From Runella zeae DSM 19591 (GTDB lineage Bacteria > Bacteroidota > Bacteroidia > Cytophagales > Spirosomataceae): DNA of 64,000 nt. The notes beneath the pieces were generated by a model. The model did no database searches, was not told the DNA's origin, and saw nothing but the letters and a program-made list of their open reading frames with translations. Below, piece after piece: positions 35,810 to 44,458 of the stretch (its first letter is position 1; each line of letters opens with the position of its first letter). Made by a program: the position numbers and the translations under genes. The stretch lies in the NCBI RefSeq assembly GCF_000423565.1, contig NZ_KE384038.1, positions 417,630-481,629 of the forward strand. The letters run 5' to 3'.

Positions 35810-37252
35810 ATGAAAGAAATAAACGAAGAACGCCGCGACTTTTTGAAATGGACTGGTTTGATGGGAGTAGGAATGATGGCCGGAGGAATGTCGCAATCTT
35901 GTGCTACGGCCCAAGTACCTTCTCATTTGGGATATATTCAGCAACAAGCCCAGCACTCACCACCCCAAAAATTCAATATGAGTGGATACGGTGCTCCTAA
36001 AATCGATACCGTCCGCGTTGGATACATCGGCTTAGGAAACCGAGGTACAGGGGCTATCAATCGGATTGTGTATCTTGAAAATGTGGAAGTAAAAGCCCTT
36101 TGTGATATAAGAATCGAAAAAGCCCAAGCCGCCAAAAAATTGATGGAAGGTACTACCCATTCCCCTGAGGTATATGGCGGTAAAGAAGAGGATTGGAAAC
36201 GTCTCTGTGAGCGAAACGATATAGATTTGGTATATATCTGTACTCCTTGGAATCTTCACGCGCCTATGGCACTCTATGCGATGGAGCAAGGAAAGCACGT
36301 GGCCGTCGAAATCCCCGCAGCTACTACGGTAGAAGACTGTTGGAAATTGGTCGAAACTTCTGAGCGTACACGCAAACATTGTATGATGCTCGAAAATTGT
36401 TGCTATGATTTCTTCGAACTCTTGACCCTTAATATGGCTCGCCAAGGGTTTTTTGGGGAAATTGTCCACGTAGAAGGCGCGTATATTCACGATATTTTTG
36501 ATTCATTGTACGATAAATCAAAACGATATGATTTGTGGCGATTGAAAGAAAACCAACGCAATGGGAATTTGTACCCAACACACGGCTTGGGGCCAGTGTG
36601 TCAAGTGCTCGACATCAACCGTGGCGATAAGATGGATTATCTGGTAGCGATGTCGAGCAATGATTTCATGCTTGCTCCCAAAATCAAAGAGCTTGCTACC
36701 AAAGATGATTATTTTGGGCAGTTTGCCCAGAAGAGTTTTAGAGGCAATATGAATACCACTACGATTCGTACCCAAAAAGGAAAAACAATCATGCTTCAGC
36801 ACGATGTAACCTCCCCACGGCCTTATAGTCGGATTCACTTGGTGAGTGGTACCAAAGCTACGGCACTCAAATACCCTTTACCGGGGCGTATCTCGTCGGG
36901 GCATGAGTGGGCTACGGAAGAAGAGTTTAAAAAATTAGAAGAAAAATATCAGCCTCAGATTGTGAAAAAAATTGGAGAACTTGCCAAAAAAGTAGGAGGT
37001 CATGGTGGAATGGACTTTTTGATGGATTGGCGATTGATAGATTGCCTTCGCAATGGCCTACCGCTCGACCAAGACGTATATGACGCTGCGTCGTGGAGTG
37101 TGATAGCACCTCTGAGCGAATGGTCGGTAGCCAACCGCTCCAATTCTATTGATATTCCAGATTTTACGGGAGGGGCTTGGAAAACCAATCATCCTGTAGA
37201 TATATCGTTGGAAAAAGGGGGTAATACAGGTGTAAAAAAACGTACGGCATAA
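35810..37252 (+). CDS. Tat-exported Gfo/Idh/MocA-family protein, GH109-like (alpha-N-acetylgalactosaminidase type)
   Basis: The protein has 480 residues from the ATG at 35810. The N-terminus has a twin-arginine motif ERRDFLKW, then a Gly/Met-rich stretch and SQSC, so it may be a Tat-exported lipoprotein. The NAD-binding fold is VGYIGLGNRGTGAINRI, with YICTPWNLHAPMALYAMEQGKHVAVEIP. MMLENCCYDFFELL and LYPTHGLGPV, with a catalytic-region His, are typical of GH109 enzymes, which hydrolyse glycosides by an NAD-dependent redox mechanism. It is followed 14 nt later by nagB, consistent with amino-sugar use. The exact sugar is not certain. Confidence 0.85.
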   Translation: MKEINEERRDFLKWTGLMGVGMMAGGMSQSCATAQVPSHLGYIQQQAQHSPPQKFNMSGYGAPKIDTVRVGYIGLGNRGTGAINRIVYLENVEVKALCDIRIEKAQAAKKLMEGTTHSPEVYGGKEEDWKRLCERNDIDLVYICTPWNLHAPMALYAMEQGKHVAVEIPAATTVEDCWKLVETSERTRKHCMMLENCCYDFFELLTLNMARQGFFGEIVHVEGAYIHDIFDSLYDKSKRYDLWRLKENQRNGNLYPTHGLGPVCQVLDINRGDKMDYLVAMSSNDFMLAPKIKELATKDDYFGQFAQKSFRGNMNTTTIRTQKGKTIMLQHDVTSPRPYSRIHLVSGTKATALKYPLPGRISSGHEWATEEEFKKLEEKYQPQIVKKIGELAKKVGGHGGMDFLMDWRLIDCLRNGLPLDQDVYDAASWSVIAPLSEWSVANRSNSIDIPDFTGGAWKTNHPVDISLEKGGNTGVKKRTA

Positions 37253-37266
37253 GTAAAAACAAATAT

Positions 37267-38010
37267 ATGAATACCACGATTTTAGAATCAAGCGCGGCTT
37301 TAGGTGAAAAGGGCGGAAATCTCGCCGCTCAAATCATCCGAGAGGCGATTGCTACCAAAGGACAGGCTAATGTGATTTTGGCCACAGGCACAAGCCAATT
37401 TGAAACCCTTCAAACATTGATTGCCAGCGAAGGAATCGACTGGTCGAAGGTGGTGATGTTTCACCTTGATGAATACATCGGCCTACCGTTGTCGCATCCC
37501 GCTAGTTTTAGGAAGTATCTTTTAGAGCGGTTTTTAGCCAAAGTCCCCCCTCTGAAAGCCAGCTATTTGATTGATGGCGAAGGAGACCCAAGTGCGGAGT
37601 GCACGCGTTTGGGCACGCTCATCAGTCAACATCCTATTGATGTAGCGTTGGTGGGAATTGGCGAAAATGGCCACTTGGCGTTCAACGACCCACCGGCAGA
37701 TTTTGATACAGAGCAGCCGTATATTGTGGTGGATTTGGACGAACAATGCCGTACGCAACAAATGAATGAGGGGTGGTTTGCGACCATGAACGATGTTCCG
37801 CGGCAAGCCATTAGTATGTCGGTCAAGCAAATTATGAAATCCGCAAATATCATTTGTTCGGTGCCTGAACTTCGTAAGGCCAAAGCCGTAAAAGACTGCT
37901 TAGAAAATGAGATAAGTAATCTATTTCCTGCGAGTATATTGCGACAACATCCTCAGTGTGAGTTACTCTTAGAGCCTGAATCGGCGAGTTTGCTCACGAC
38001 TCTGGGATAA
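37267..38010 (+). CDS. nagB: Glucosamine-6-phosphate deaminase
   Basis: This cytoplasmic enzyme converts glucosamine-6-phosphate to fructose-6-phosphate and ammonia. The protein has 247 residues, with VILATGTSQFETLQTLI (phosphate-binding loop), VVMFHLDEYIGLP (general-base Asp/Glu region), VALVGIGENGHLAFNDPP (signature) and MSVKQIMKSA. The length is close to the shorter NagB forms. It is co-oriented with and close to the GH109-like gene, so products of that enzyme may enter glycolysis here. Strong terminator downstream. Confidence 0.88.
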   Translation: MNTTILESSAALGEKGGNLAAQIIREAIATKGQANVILATGTSQFETLQTLIASEGIDWSKVVMFHLDEYIGLPLSHPASFRKYLLERFLAKVPPLKASYLIDGEGDPSAECTRLGTLISQHPIDVALVGIGENGHLAFNDPPADFDTEQPYIVVDLDEQCRTQQMNEGWFATMNDVPRQAISMSVKQIMKSANIICSVPELRKAKAVKDCLENEISNLFPASILRQHPQCELLLEPESASLLTTLG

Positions 38011-38027
38011 AACTCTTAAGTTCCCAT

Positions 38028-38062
38028 AAAAAAAGACCACCTAATCTAAGTGGTCTTTTTTT
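38028..38062. terminator. Bidirectional intrinsic terminator after nagB
   Basis: A 13-bp stem AAAAAAAGACCAC with its complement, 9-nt loop and T run, lies between convergent nagB and dabB. Confidence 0.85.
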
Positions 38063-38118
38063 GCTTAACTCTACACTTAACAAACAAACTTAACTATAAG
38101 TTTTCTAAAGGGATTTTT

Positions 38119-38144
38119 CAAGTTTGCCTCAGCTGACAAACTTG
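38119..38144. repeat. Inverted repeat CAAGTTTG...CAAACTTG near the dabB 3' end
   Basis: An 8-bp perfect dyad with a 10-nt loop lies 18 nt beyond the dabB stop. In the dabB direction the stem is followed by A residues, not T, so it is not a standard terminator for that operon. Confidence 0.4.
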
Positions 38145-38161
38145 GAAGGTTCAATAATTAT

Positions 38162-40030
38162 TTATGAGGAACGATAGGCGGTTTCATAAATAGATTTTAC
38201 ATGAGGCCCAAGGAAAACCCTCGCGTAGATTCGGATGATGGCAATACCATCGATGATAAAGCTAAGCGAGGTAAAAAAGGCTAATGCAACTTGATTTTCG
38301 TGTATGTGGCTGAAAATCAAGTCTTCTCCGATAAAGGTGGGTGTAATGGGAAAGCCCGATACCCCCAAACAAGCCAACAAAAAAATCAAGGCTAGTTTGG
38401 GATGTTTGAAAGAATGTCCATGAAATTGATCAAGATTGATATTGCCTTCCAGAGATTTGAGCCTCAAAAGCCCAAAATACCCCACTATCCCTGCCACTAC
38501 GATTCCGCTCAAATAAAGCAGCGTTTGGTTAAACTTAAAGTGCTCATTGAAAGAAATAGAAAGCGCAATCCAGAAGTGATTCATGATAACAAGCAACCAA
38601 CTCATGGGGGTATTGTGCCTTTCAGTAAATGATTTTAATACCATTAACAATCCTAAGAGCGAAAAGAAAATGGGTAAATAAGCATGAACATTTTGAGGAA
38701 TGGAATTTTCAAAGTACAAACAAATCAATCCTAGTATATAAGCCGGAATAAAGAAAAACAAGGTACGATTGACAGTTAAAAAATTCAGTTTATTGCCCGC
38801 CCATTTTAGAGGATTCCAGAGTGATTGATACATCAATGAGTCAAGGTTCCATTCTTTGATGCTCAGCATATACAGCGTGTACTGGAGTTTTTTTGGAAAG
38901 AAACGCTCGATGGAAGACTCGCGAGGAGAGAAATTATAGAACTGTTCGCGAATAAGATAACTTACTACTGAAGGCGAAACCAACAATTGATAGGTACGTA
39001 AGAAAGCATTTCCAGCAAAATGAAGCATAGCCAACCCTTCAAAACCACTTGCTACTTCTATGAAAATCAAGCCTATTTGCGCAATAGAAGCATACGCAAT
39101 TTGGCTTTTGACCGATGATTGTACGCGAGCTATACCGGTAGCAATAAAAGTAGTAGATAAGCCCAATAGCGCAATCAGAATACGTACCGAAAGCTGATGC
39201 TCCCAAAAAGGATAAGTACGCAATAGCAAGAAAACACCCAAATGCACCGAAAGCGAACCGTAAAAAATGGCACTAGAAGGTGTAGGCCCTTCCATCGCCC
39301 TTGGAAGCCAAGAGGAAAAAGGAAGTTGTGCCGACTTGGCCGCTGCCGACATCAGAATCATCACCGAAATAAAAATCCCAATCCAACTATGGCTTTGGAG
39401 GTGCTCGTGCACAAGCTCATAATTACTCAGTTTAAGAAAAGTAATATTTTCGTGAAATAAATGATGACTCATCCACATGGCCAAAATCAATCCTACGTCG
39501 CCAATTCGATAGACCGAAAATACCTTCACTGCATTTTTGACAGGTAAATAACGGTCTCTGTAAAAAGCAATCAATAGAAAAGAAGAAATACCTAAGATTT
39601 CCCAACCAATAAAAAGAGTTTCGAGATTGCCCGAAAGAATGGCAATATTGTACCCTAAATAAAAGAAAAGAATAGTATTGAAAAATCGTTTGTAGCCATT
39701 TTCGCGATGTAAATAAGCACGGCTATAAATAGTCACTAGAAACGTGAGAAAAGACCCTACAAACAGATAAGTAGCAGCGATGGCATCAAAACAAAAGTCG
39801 ATAAAAAACTCGTAGCCTGTCGATTTGAAAAGTACGATGTCTTTGATGTTGAGGGTAGGATGCCCTTGAAGTATCCAAAAACCAATAAATCCTACCGTAC
39901 ACAGTAAATGAAGCCCTACTGTCCCAAATGCCGTTTTTGACATGATGTCTTCTTTACGAGCCGGAACAAACAGACTTAAAATAAAACCTACAATGGGCAA
40001 AACAATGAAAATATGCAAGAAGGCCGTCAT
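38162..40030 (-). CDS. dabB: DabB, proton-conducting membrane subunit of the Dab inorganic carbon transporter (NuoL/MrpA-like)
   Basis: The 622-residue polytopic membrane protein is homologous to NADH-quinone oxidoreductase subunit L and Mrp antiporter subunits. Evidence includes WEILGISSFLLIAFYRDR, the RIGDVGLILAMW segment, MSAAAKSAQLPFSSWLPRAMEGPTPSSAIFYG (the proton-channel region of the family) and SQIAYASIAQIGLIFIE. It lies 9 nt downstream of dabA in a two-gene operon with no other complex I genes, which is diagnostic for DabB rather than NuoL. It would couple ion flow to CO2 hydration by DabA. Confidence 0.9.
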   Translation of the reverse strand: MTAFLHIFIVLPIVGFILSLFVPARKEDIMSKTAFGTVGLHLLCTVGFIGFWILQGHPTLNIKDIVLFKSTGYEFFIDFCFDAIAATYLFVGSFLTFLVTIYSRAYLHRENGYKRFFNTILFFYLGYNIAILSGNLETLFIGWEILGISSFLLIAFYRDRYLPVKNAVKVFSVYRIGDVGLILAMWMSHHLFHENITFLKLSNYELVHEHLQSHSWIGIFISVMILMSAAAKSAQLPFSSWLPRAMEGPTPSSAIFYGSLSVHLGVFLLLRTYPFWEHQLSVRILIALLGLSTTFIATGIARVQSSVKSQIAYASIAQIGLIFIEVASGFEGLAMLHFAGNAFLRTYQLLVSPSVVSYLIREQFYNFSPRESSIERFFPKKLQYTLYMLSIKEWNLDSLMYQSLWNPLKWAGNKLNFLTVNRTLFFFIPAYILGLICLYFENSIPQNVHAYLPIFFSLLGLLMVLKSFTERHNTPMSWLLVIMNHFWIALSISFNEHFKFNQTLLYLSGIVVAGIVGYFGLLRLKSLEGNINLDQFHGHSFKHPKLALIFLLACLGVSGFPITPTFIGEDLIFSHIHENQVALAFFTSLSFIIDGIAIIRIYARVFLGPHVKSIYETAYRSS

Positions 40031-40039
40031 GGTGCAGTC

Positions 40040-42538
40040 TTAAGAAAGTGAATAAACAGGAAGGTTTTCGTGATGAATTTCTAATAAAGGCGATAGGTTT
40101 TCTATAGCCTCTAGCTGCGCTCGAAGAGGTGCATAAGGCACAAATGTACCATCTCTAAAAACCATTAGCTCTTGCGTATCAGGATGAACGGCTACCAGGT
40201 TTACCCATTCATTTATAAACCACTCGTAAGTAGCTGGGTTTTTTTGGATAGTATTGAGAACTACCTCGGGGTAGTGCTCCACAATCATCAACAAACGCAC
40301 CGGGTCGTGAATTTCAATCATCTGACTGGGTAATCCTGGGCGCAAGTCTCCATCAATACCATTGGCTACTCCAAAAAGCCCCATCACATTGTGAGGAAGT
40401 TTGGTACCGGCTCCAAGTTTTTGGTTGTCAACTCTTGAGAAATAATATTCTAAGTTGATACCTCCGCACACAGGCGCAGCGGCATTAAGGATATTGAGCA
40501 GATATTTGCCTTCAGGATCTACCTGAAAATCAAAAGAGTTCATGAAAGCGCGTCGATCCAAAAATAAGCCCTTCGACAAAGAGCGACGTCCTATAATACA
40601 GAGTGCATTAGTGGCGTGGTTGAGTTCGGGGCGTGGCTCAAACAATGATACAGAACGGAGCCGTATTTTTTCATGTATCTTGTCGGGACTCAACGACGTA
40701 TCGATTGACTCAAACCTTCTTGATCTTTCTTTCGCGTTAAAATCCAAGGCTTTTTCAAAGGTAGCCTCGTTTTTGATATGATATTCTTTATTTTGATGAG
40801 ACAGGGAATCTTCGTCAAAAAACATAATTTCGTCGCGAGTAGTATCATGTAAACCTCCGACAAATTGGGTCTCGGAAGGAATGACAATACCCTTAGCGGC
40901 CAAAATAGTCCTTACTTTAGGGTGATTGGCCATGAATGAAAGCACGCGCGAATTGACCGAGCCAGCCCTACCAGCACAAGCCCCACAGTCGTAAGCAGCA
41001 TAATGTGGATTGTTGACGCTACTCGACCCATGCCCTACTACATACACTATAGGAGCAAAATTTTTGACCAAACCTATACTTTTGAGAACATTTTCGACCC
41101 GAGTGGCCATTTCTTCGATAGTAAACCCAATCTGAAGACCGTTTTCTTGATGGTCGGAGTGTTTGTTTTCAATGGTCAATTTTGAAAACTTATCCATGTG
41201 TTTAAAGGAAGAAGCTGTGGCCGGGCTCATGGAAGGCCTGAAGACGTTGGCGAAAAGTTTGGCAGCCGACCAAAAACCAATGGTTTGTGAAATCAACCAT
41301 CCTCCATAAAAAGAATGAGAGTGTTTCGTAAAGTGAATGTCTTTTTGTCGCCGATTTTTGATACCCACTTCTTTGATGAGGTATTTGGGAGTGACGGGTG
41401 CAGGGCATACTTTGGTATAAAACTTGCCGTCTTGAGGTTGATAAAAAAACTCTACTCCAAAAAAACCAGGTGTACCGAAAGTCTCACAAGCGGGATCAAA
41501 CTCCTCTAGGTAACGTCGCAATGAGCATTCGCGGTCGTCGATACAAAACATCGCCTGAAAGCTTTTCTTGGGCGCTTCCATCTTTTGTTTTTTGGGGATT
41601 TTTAAGCCCGCCAATACTTGATCATAATAACTCCACTCAAACGCCTCTTGCCACAGCGTAAGCACTTCATGTAATTCTCTATGGTGCACCTTCGCAAAAA
41701 GAGGGGTAGGCGGATGATGCCCTTTTTCGCTCAATGGGAGCCAATTGGTACTGCCATGATGAAAATCAAGGGCGTCGATTTCGAGCAATAGCTCCACTAC
41801 AATCAAATCGTGGATTGATATTTGGCGAGGGTCGAGCAGGGTTTGAGGCTGGTCTTCAATCGACGACACCATCCCTGCCCATCCTTGGTGGGCAAATTGC
41901 TGATCAAAAAGATAGTCTTGATACAAGGCTTCGTCGCCAATCAGGGTTTTCAATAAATCTTTGATTTCGCAAGGAGTCTCTAAGAGCAATTGTTTGGCAC
42001 GTTTGCCTCTAAAAATGCTCATTAGGCTGTTTTTTTCTAGCTCACGAAGCGATGAAAGAAAACTTTGCTCTTTCACTGGAAAATTCCAAATCGAAATTCC
42101 TTGGTCAAGATAGCTACAAAGAACGCGGAAAAGCAAAGGATGAACGAGCGAATCAAGATCAACATGATATTGTTTTTTCCAATGAGCTCTTAAGGCGCCA
42201 ATGCGTGGTAAGGTGGTATGAGTGTAGGGTTTTGAAAGTAGCTTTTCGAGCCACTCGGCTGCATGCTTTGAGCCTTTCCGCTCATAGACTATTCTTTCCA
42301 AAACCTCCTCACTGATACGTTTGGAGGCATAAAAAGAGCGATATTCTTCCAATGAAAGCATTACCTTGTATCCAAATATCTCTGACGCACTATTGAGGGC
42401 ATCAAAAAACTTGAGATGTTGGAATGCGTGAAGTGTATTGTGATGGATAAAATCTTTGAGCGGTGCTTGGGCAGGCAAAAAGTGCTTTAATTCGTGAAGC
42501 ACTTCGTGTTCGTTAAAGTCTGCATTAAGTGTTTTCAT
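40040..42538 (-). CDS. dabA: DabA, carbonic-anhydrase-like subunit of the Dab inorganic carbon transporter (UPF0753/DUF2309)
   Basis: The protein has 832 residues. The zinc-site residues known from Halothiobacillus DabA (Cys, Asp, His, Cys) are all present: C332 and D334 in MFCIDDRECSLRRY, H503 in VVGHGSSS and C518 in YDCGACAGRAG. The C-x-D and 15-residue H-to-C spacings are the same. The N-terminus has the family start FIHHNTLHAFQHL. DabA is a cytoplasmic, membrane-associated protein that with DabB makes bicarbonate from CO2 one-way. It is the first gene of the dabA-dabB operon; dyads lie upstream. Confidence 0.93.
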   Translation of the reverse strand: MKTLNADFNEHEVLHELKHFLPAQAPLKDFIHHNTLHAFQHLKFFDALNSASEIFGYKVMLSLEEYRSFYASKRISEEVLERIVYERKGSKHAAEWLEKLLSKPYTHTTLPRIGALRAHWKKQYHVDLDSLVHPLLFRVLCSYLDQGISIWNFPVKEQSFLSSLRELEKNSLMSIFRGKRAKQLLLETPCEIKDLLKTLIGDEALYQDYLFDQQFAHQGWAGMVSSIEDQPQTLLDPRQISIHDLIVVELLLEIDALDFHHGSTNWLPLSEKGHHPPTPLFAKVHHRELHEVLTLWQEAFEWSYYDQVLAGLKIPKKQKMEAPKKSFQAMFCIDDRECSLRRYLEEFDPACETFGTPGFFGVEFFYQPQDGKFYTKVCPAPVTPKYLIKEVGIKNRRQKDIHFTKHSHSFYGGWLISQTIGFWSAAKLFANVFRPSMSPATASSFKHMDKFSKLTIENKHSDHQENGLQIGFTIEEMATRVENVLKSIGLVKNFAPIVYVVGHGSSSVNNPHYAAYDCGACAGRAGSVNSRVLSFMANHPKVRTILAAKGIVIPSETQFVGGLHDTTRDEIMFFDEDSLSHQNKEYHIKNEATFEKALDFNAKERSRRFESIDTSLSPDKIHEKIRLRSVSLFEPRPELNHATNALCIIGRRSLSKGLFLDRRAFMNSFDFQVDPEGKYLLNILNAAAPVCGGINLEYYFSRVDNQKLGAGTKLPHNVMGLFGVANGIDGDLRPGLPSQMIEIHDPVRLLMIVEHYPEVVLNTIQKNPATYEWFINEWVNLVAVHPDTQELMVFRDGTFVPYAPLRAQLEAIENLSPLLEIHHENLPVYSLS

Positions 42539-43039
42539 GTGTGTACTATACGGTGTTATACAGAAAGCTGACGCTCGATTGAAGTAATGGCGCGAAGTAA
42601 ATTTGCGTCGTTTTTGTTTGATAAGTCAAAGCTAATCAATGCTACAATTGGGAAGATTAATTAGTGATTAAAATACAAATTAGTTGTGTAGACGTTTTCT
42701 CAATAAAACGCTATAACAACATGCCTCTGTTAGCGTTTTGTTGAGTACTTAATTTGTTGTAAAACAGCAAATTGAATTTATTTTTTTAAGTAAAAATTTT
42801 TAATAAAATAAGGTAAAAGATAAAGATTTTTGTTCTTTTTTTAATCCTATTTTAATCTTTAAAAGGCTCTTAGAAAAATACTTCCTTCTTCAAAAAATGG
42901 GCTAAACCTACTTTGCTTCTATTTTTTGTTAGTAGATTTCGCACCAATAAACACACCATTGAGACGTTGATGTGAATACGTGAGATCACCGCCCCAAAAA
43001 GGAAGTATTGTGCTTAAAAAGATAGATAAGATATATTTA
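42539..43039. promoter_or_regulatory. 501-bp divergent region upstream of dabA with two dyads and a -7 element
   Basis: No gene is seen. For dabA (leftward) a TAGCTTTG -7 element lies at 42634-42627 without a clear TTTG partner. An imperfect inverted repeat joins 42701-42717 and 42729-42743 (CAA-AAAACGCTA and complement). A second joins 42751-42759 and 42765-42773 (AATTTGTTG/CAGCAAATT, 8 of 9). Two TTTTAAT units 11 bp apart lie at 42839 and 42850, facing the rightward gene. The rest is very AT-rich. Confidence 0.45.
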
Positions 43040-43573
43040 ATGAAAAATTTTCTCTTAGTGATAGGTATTTTTGTCATGATACCAGCCTCATTATATGCGC
43101 AACAACAGCCCATATTAAAAGACACGACCTTATACAAAGCCTTTTCTACGTCGCATCTACAACCGGTCATTATTGGTGCCAATGGTCGATATTATTATGG
43201 CGGTCAGCGTCTCCGAAATCAGTATTCGTTAGAAATCCCATTTGGAGAGCTAGACGATCCTGAAGTAAATCGATACTTCAAAAATGCCCGCGTCATTCGT
43301 ACCGTAGGCTCAGTGCTATCGGCTTTGCCGGGTATTTATTTCTTGATTTCGTCGCGGGTGGCAGGGCAGACTATTACGCGACAAGCCTTTTGGATTTCTT
43401 ATGTAGGGGGAGTAGCTATTTCTCTAACTTCAGGGTATATTTCGAGTGCTCAATTGCGCAAGGCCGTCAAGAGCTACAATAGCCGATTGGGAGCGCCAAG
43501 ATGGGGGCTTTCGGTAGAGACACTGCCAAACAATGCTATCGCTTTGGGAGTAGGATGGCGCAAAAGTTTTTAG
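43040..43573 (+). CDS. Hypothetical membrane protein
   Basis: I do not recognise this 177-residue protein. From the ATG at 43040 it starts with a signal peptide (MKNFLLVIGIFVMIPASLYAQ). It continues with a soluble part containing IIGANGRYYYGGQRLRNQYSLEIPF, and then two hydrophobic helices (about 96-112 and 122-140; VLSALPGIYFLIS and ISYVGGVAISLTSGYIS) separated by a short basic loop. The C-terminal end GVGWRKSF resembles the last strand of a small outer-membrane or periplasmic protein. The 20 codons upstream in frame lack a signal and are rejected. It could be an inner-membrane protein with periplasmic N-terminus. Confidence 0.6.
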   Translation: MKNFLLVIGIFVMIPASLYAQQQPILKDTTLYKAFSTSHLQPVIIGANGRYYYGGQRLRNQYSLEIPFGELDDPEVNRYFKNARVIRTVGSVLSALPGIYFLISSRVAGQTITRQAFWISYVGGVAISLTSGYISSAQLRKAVKSYNSRLGAPRWGLSVETLPNNAIALGVGWRKSF

Positions 43574-43583
43574 AATCAAAAAT

Positions 43584-44450
43584 TTAGGCAAATTTCTTTC
43601 GTTGGGCTACATATAGGCCGCTTATTACCAGACCTGTACCCACAAAAGTATGCCAAGATAAAGGCTCTTGAAGTAATAAATGGGAATAGGTAAAGCCAAA
43701 AATGGGGCATAAAAACAGCCACAGAGAGGCTTTGACGGCATCTTGACGGAGCAAGTAAAACCACAATTGGAGCGAAATCACTGACACAGGTACAATCAAC
43801 CACCCCGCCGAAGCCCAAAATTGAATATCCAAATGCGAGTGATCCCAATCGGCAAAATAAAGTGTAAAAGGTAAAAGCATGAATCCGCCAAGTAACACCT
43901 GCCAGCCATTGATGGCAACATTTGATAATTTCCAATCAACACGCGCATAATACACACTCGCTGCCGAAACAGATACAATACCGCCCATTAAGATAGCCAA
44001 TCCCTTTAGGCTTGCGTGGCTGTTTTGCAGTAAAGGCCAGGTAGCAAGTGCCGCTCCCGACAGCCCTAAGACCACTCCGAAGGCTTCGTCCCACCGCAGA
44101 CTACGCTGAAGCCAGATAGCTGATAGTACAATCACGAATAAAGGCCCTGTAGCAGTAGAAAGGCTACCTATACCCGCTGATACCTCGCGCATAGAAAGCA
44201 CAAAAGCACTGAGATAAATGGTGGTGTTTAATAATGAAAAAATAAAAAGCTGTTTCCATTCTTTTCCTTGTGGCAAGTGACTCTTAGGGCGGGCGAGAGT
44301 ATAAGCAAATCCCAACATCAATACACCTGCTACTAAAAACCTTACATTGGCCAAAATAAGTGGGTCAGCCGAACGAATCCCAAATTTGGTGGCTACGGAG
44401 GCAGAAGCCCACAGCATGGCAAAAAAAATCCCAATAATTATATTTTTCAC
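43584..44450 (-). CDS. EamA-family (DMT) transporter
   Basis: The protein has 288 residues from a GTG at 44450, which lies 8 nt after the upstream TPR gene's stop; ORF extension beyond it overlaps that gene and is rejected. About ten transmembrane helices form two EamA repeats: IIIGIFFAMLWASASVATKFGIRSADP, VLSMREVSAGIGSLSTATGPLFV, ALATWPLL and, in repeat two, SVSAASVYYARVDWK and LFLCPIFGFTYSHLLLQEPLS. Such proteins export small metabolites or amino acids. The substrate is unknown. Confidence 0.85.
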   Translation of the reverse strand: MKNIIIGIFFAMLWASASVATKFGIRSADPLILANVRFLVAGVLMLGFAYTLARPKSHLPQGKEWKQLFIFSLLNTTIYLSAFVLSMREVSAGIGSLSTATGPLFVIVLSAIWLQRSLRWDEAFGVVLGLSGAALATWPLLQNSHASLKGLAILMGGIVSVSAASVYYARVDWKLSNVAINGWQVLLGGFMLLPFTLYFADWDHSHLDIQFWASAGWLIVPVSVISLQLWFYLLRQDAVKASLWLFLCPIFGFTYSHLLLQEPLSWHTFVGTGLVISGLYVAQRKKFA

Positions 44451-44458
44451 TTTTAGTG

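Noticed and set aside
38119..38144. Terminator for dabB
   Set aside because: In the dabB direction the stem is followed by A residues, so it was kept as a plain inverted repeat.
42627..42634. A complete consensus promoter for dabA
   Set aside because: The -7 element TAGCTTTG is exact but no TTTG lies at the needed distance, so only the -7 is noted.
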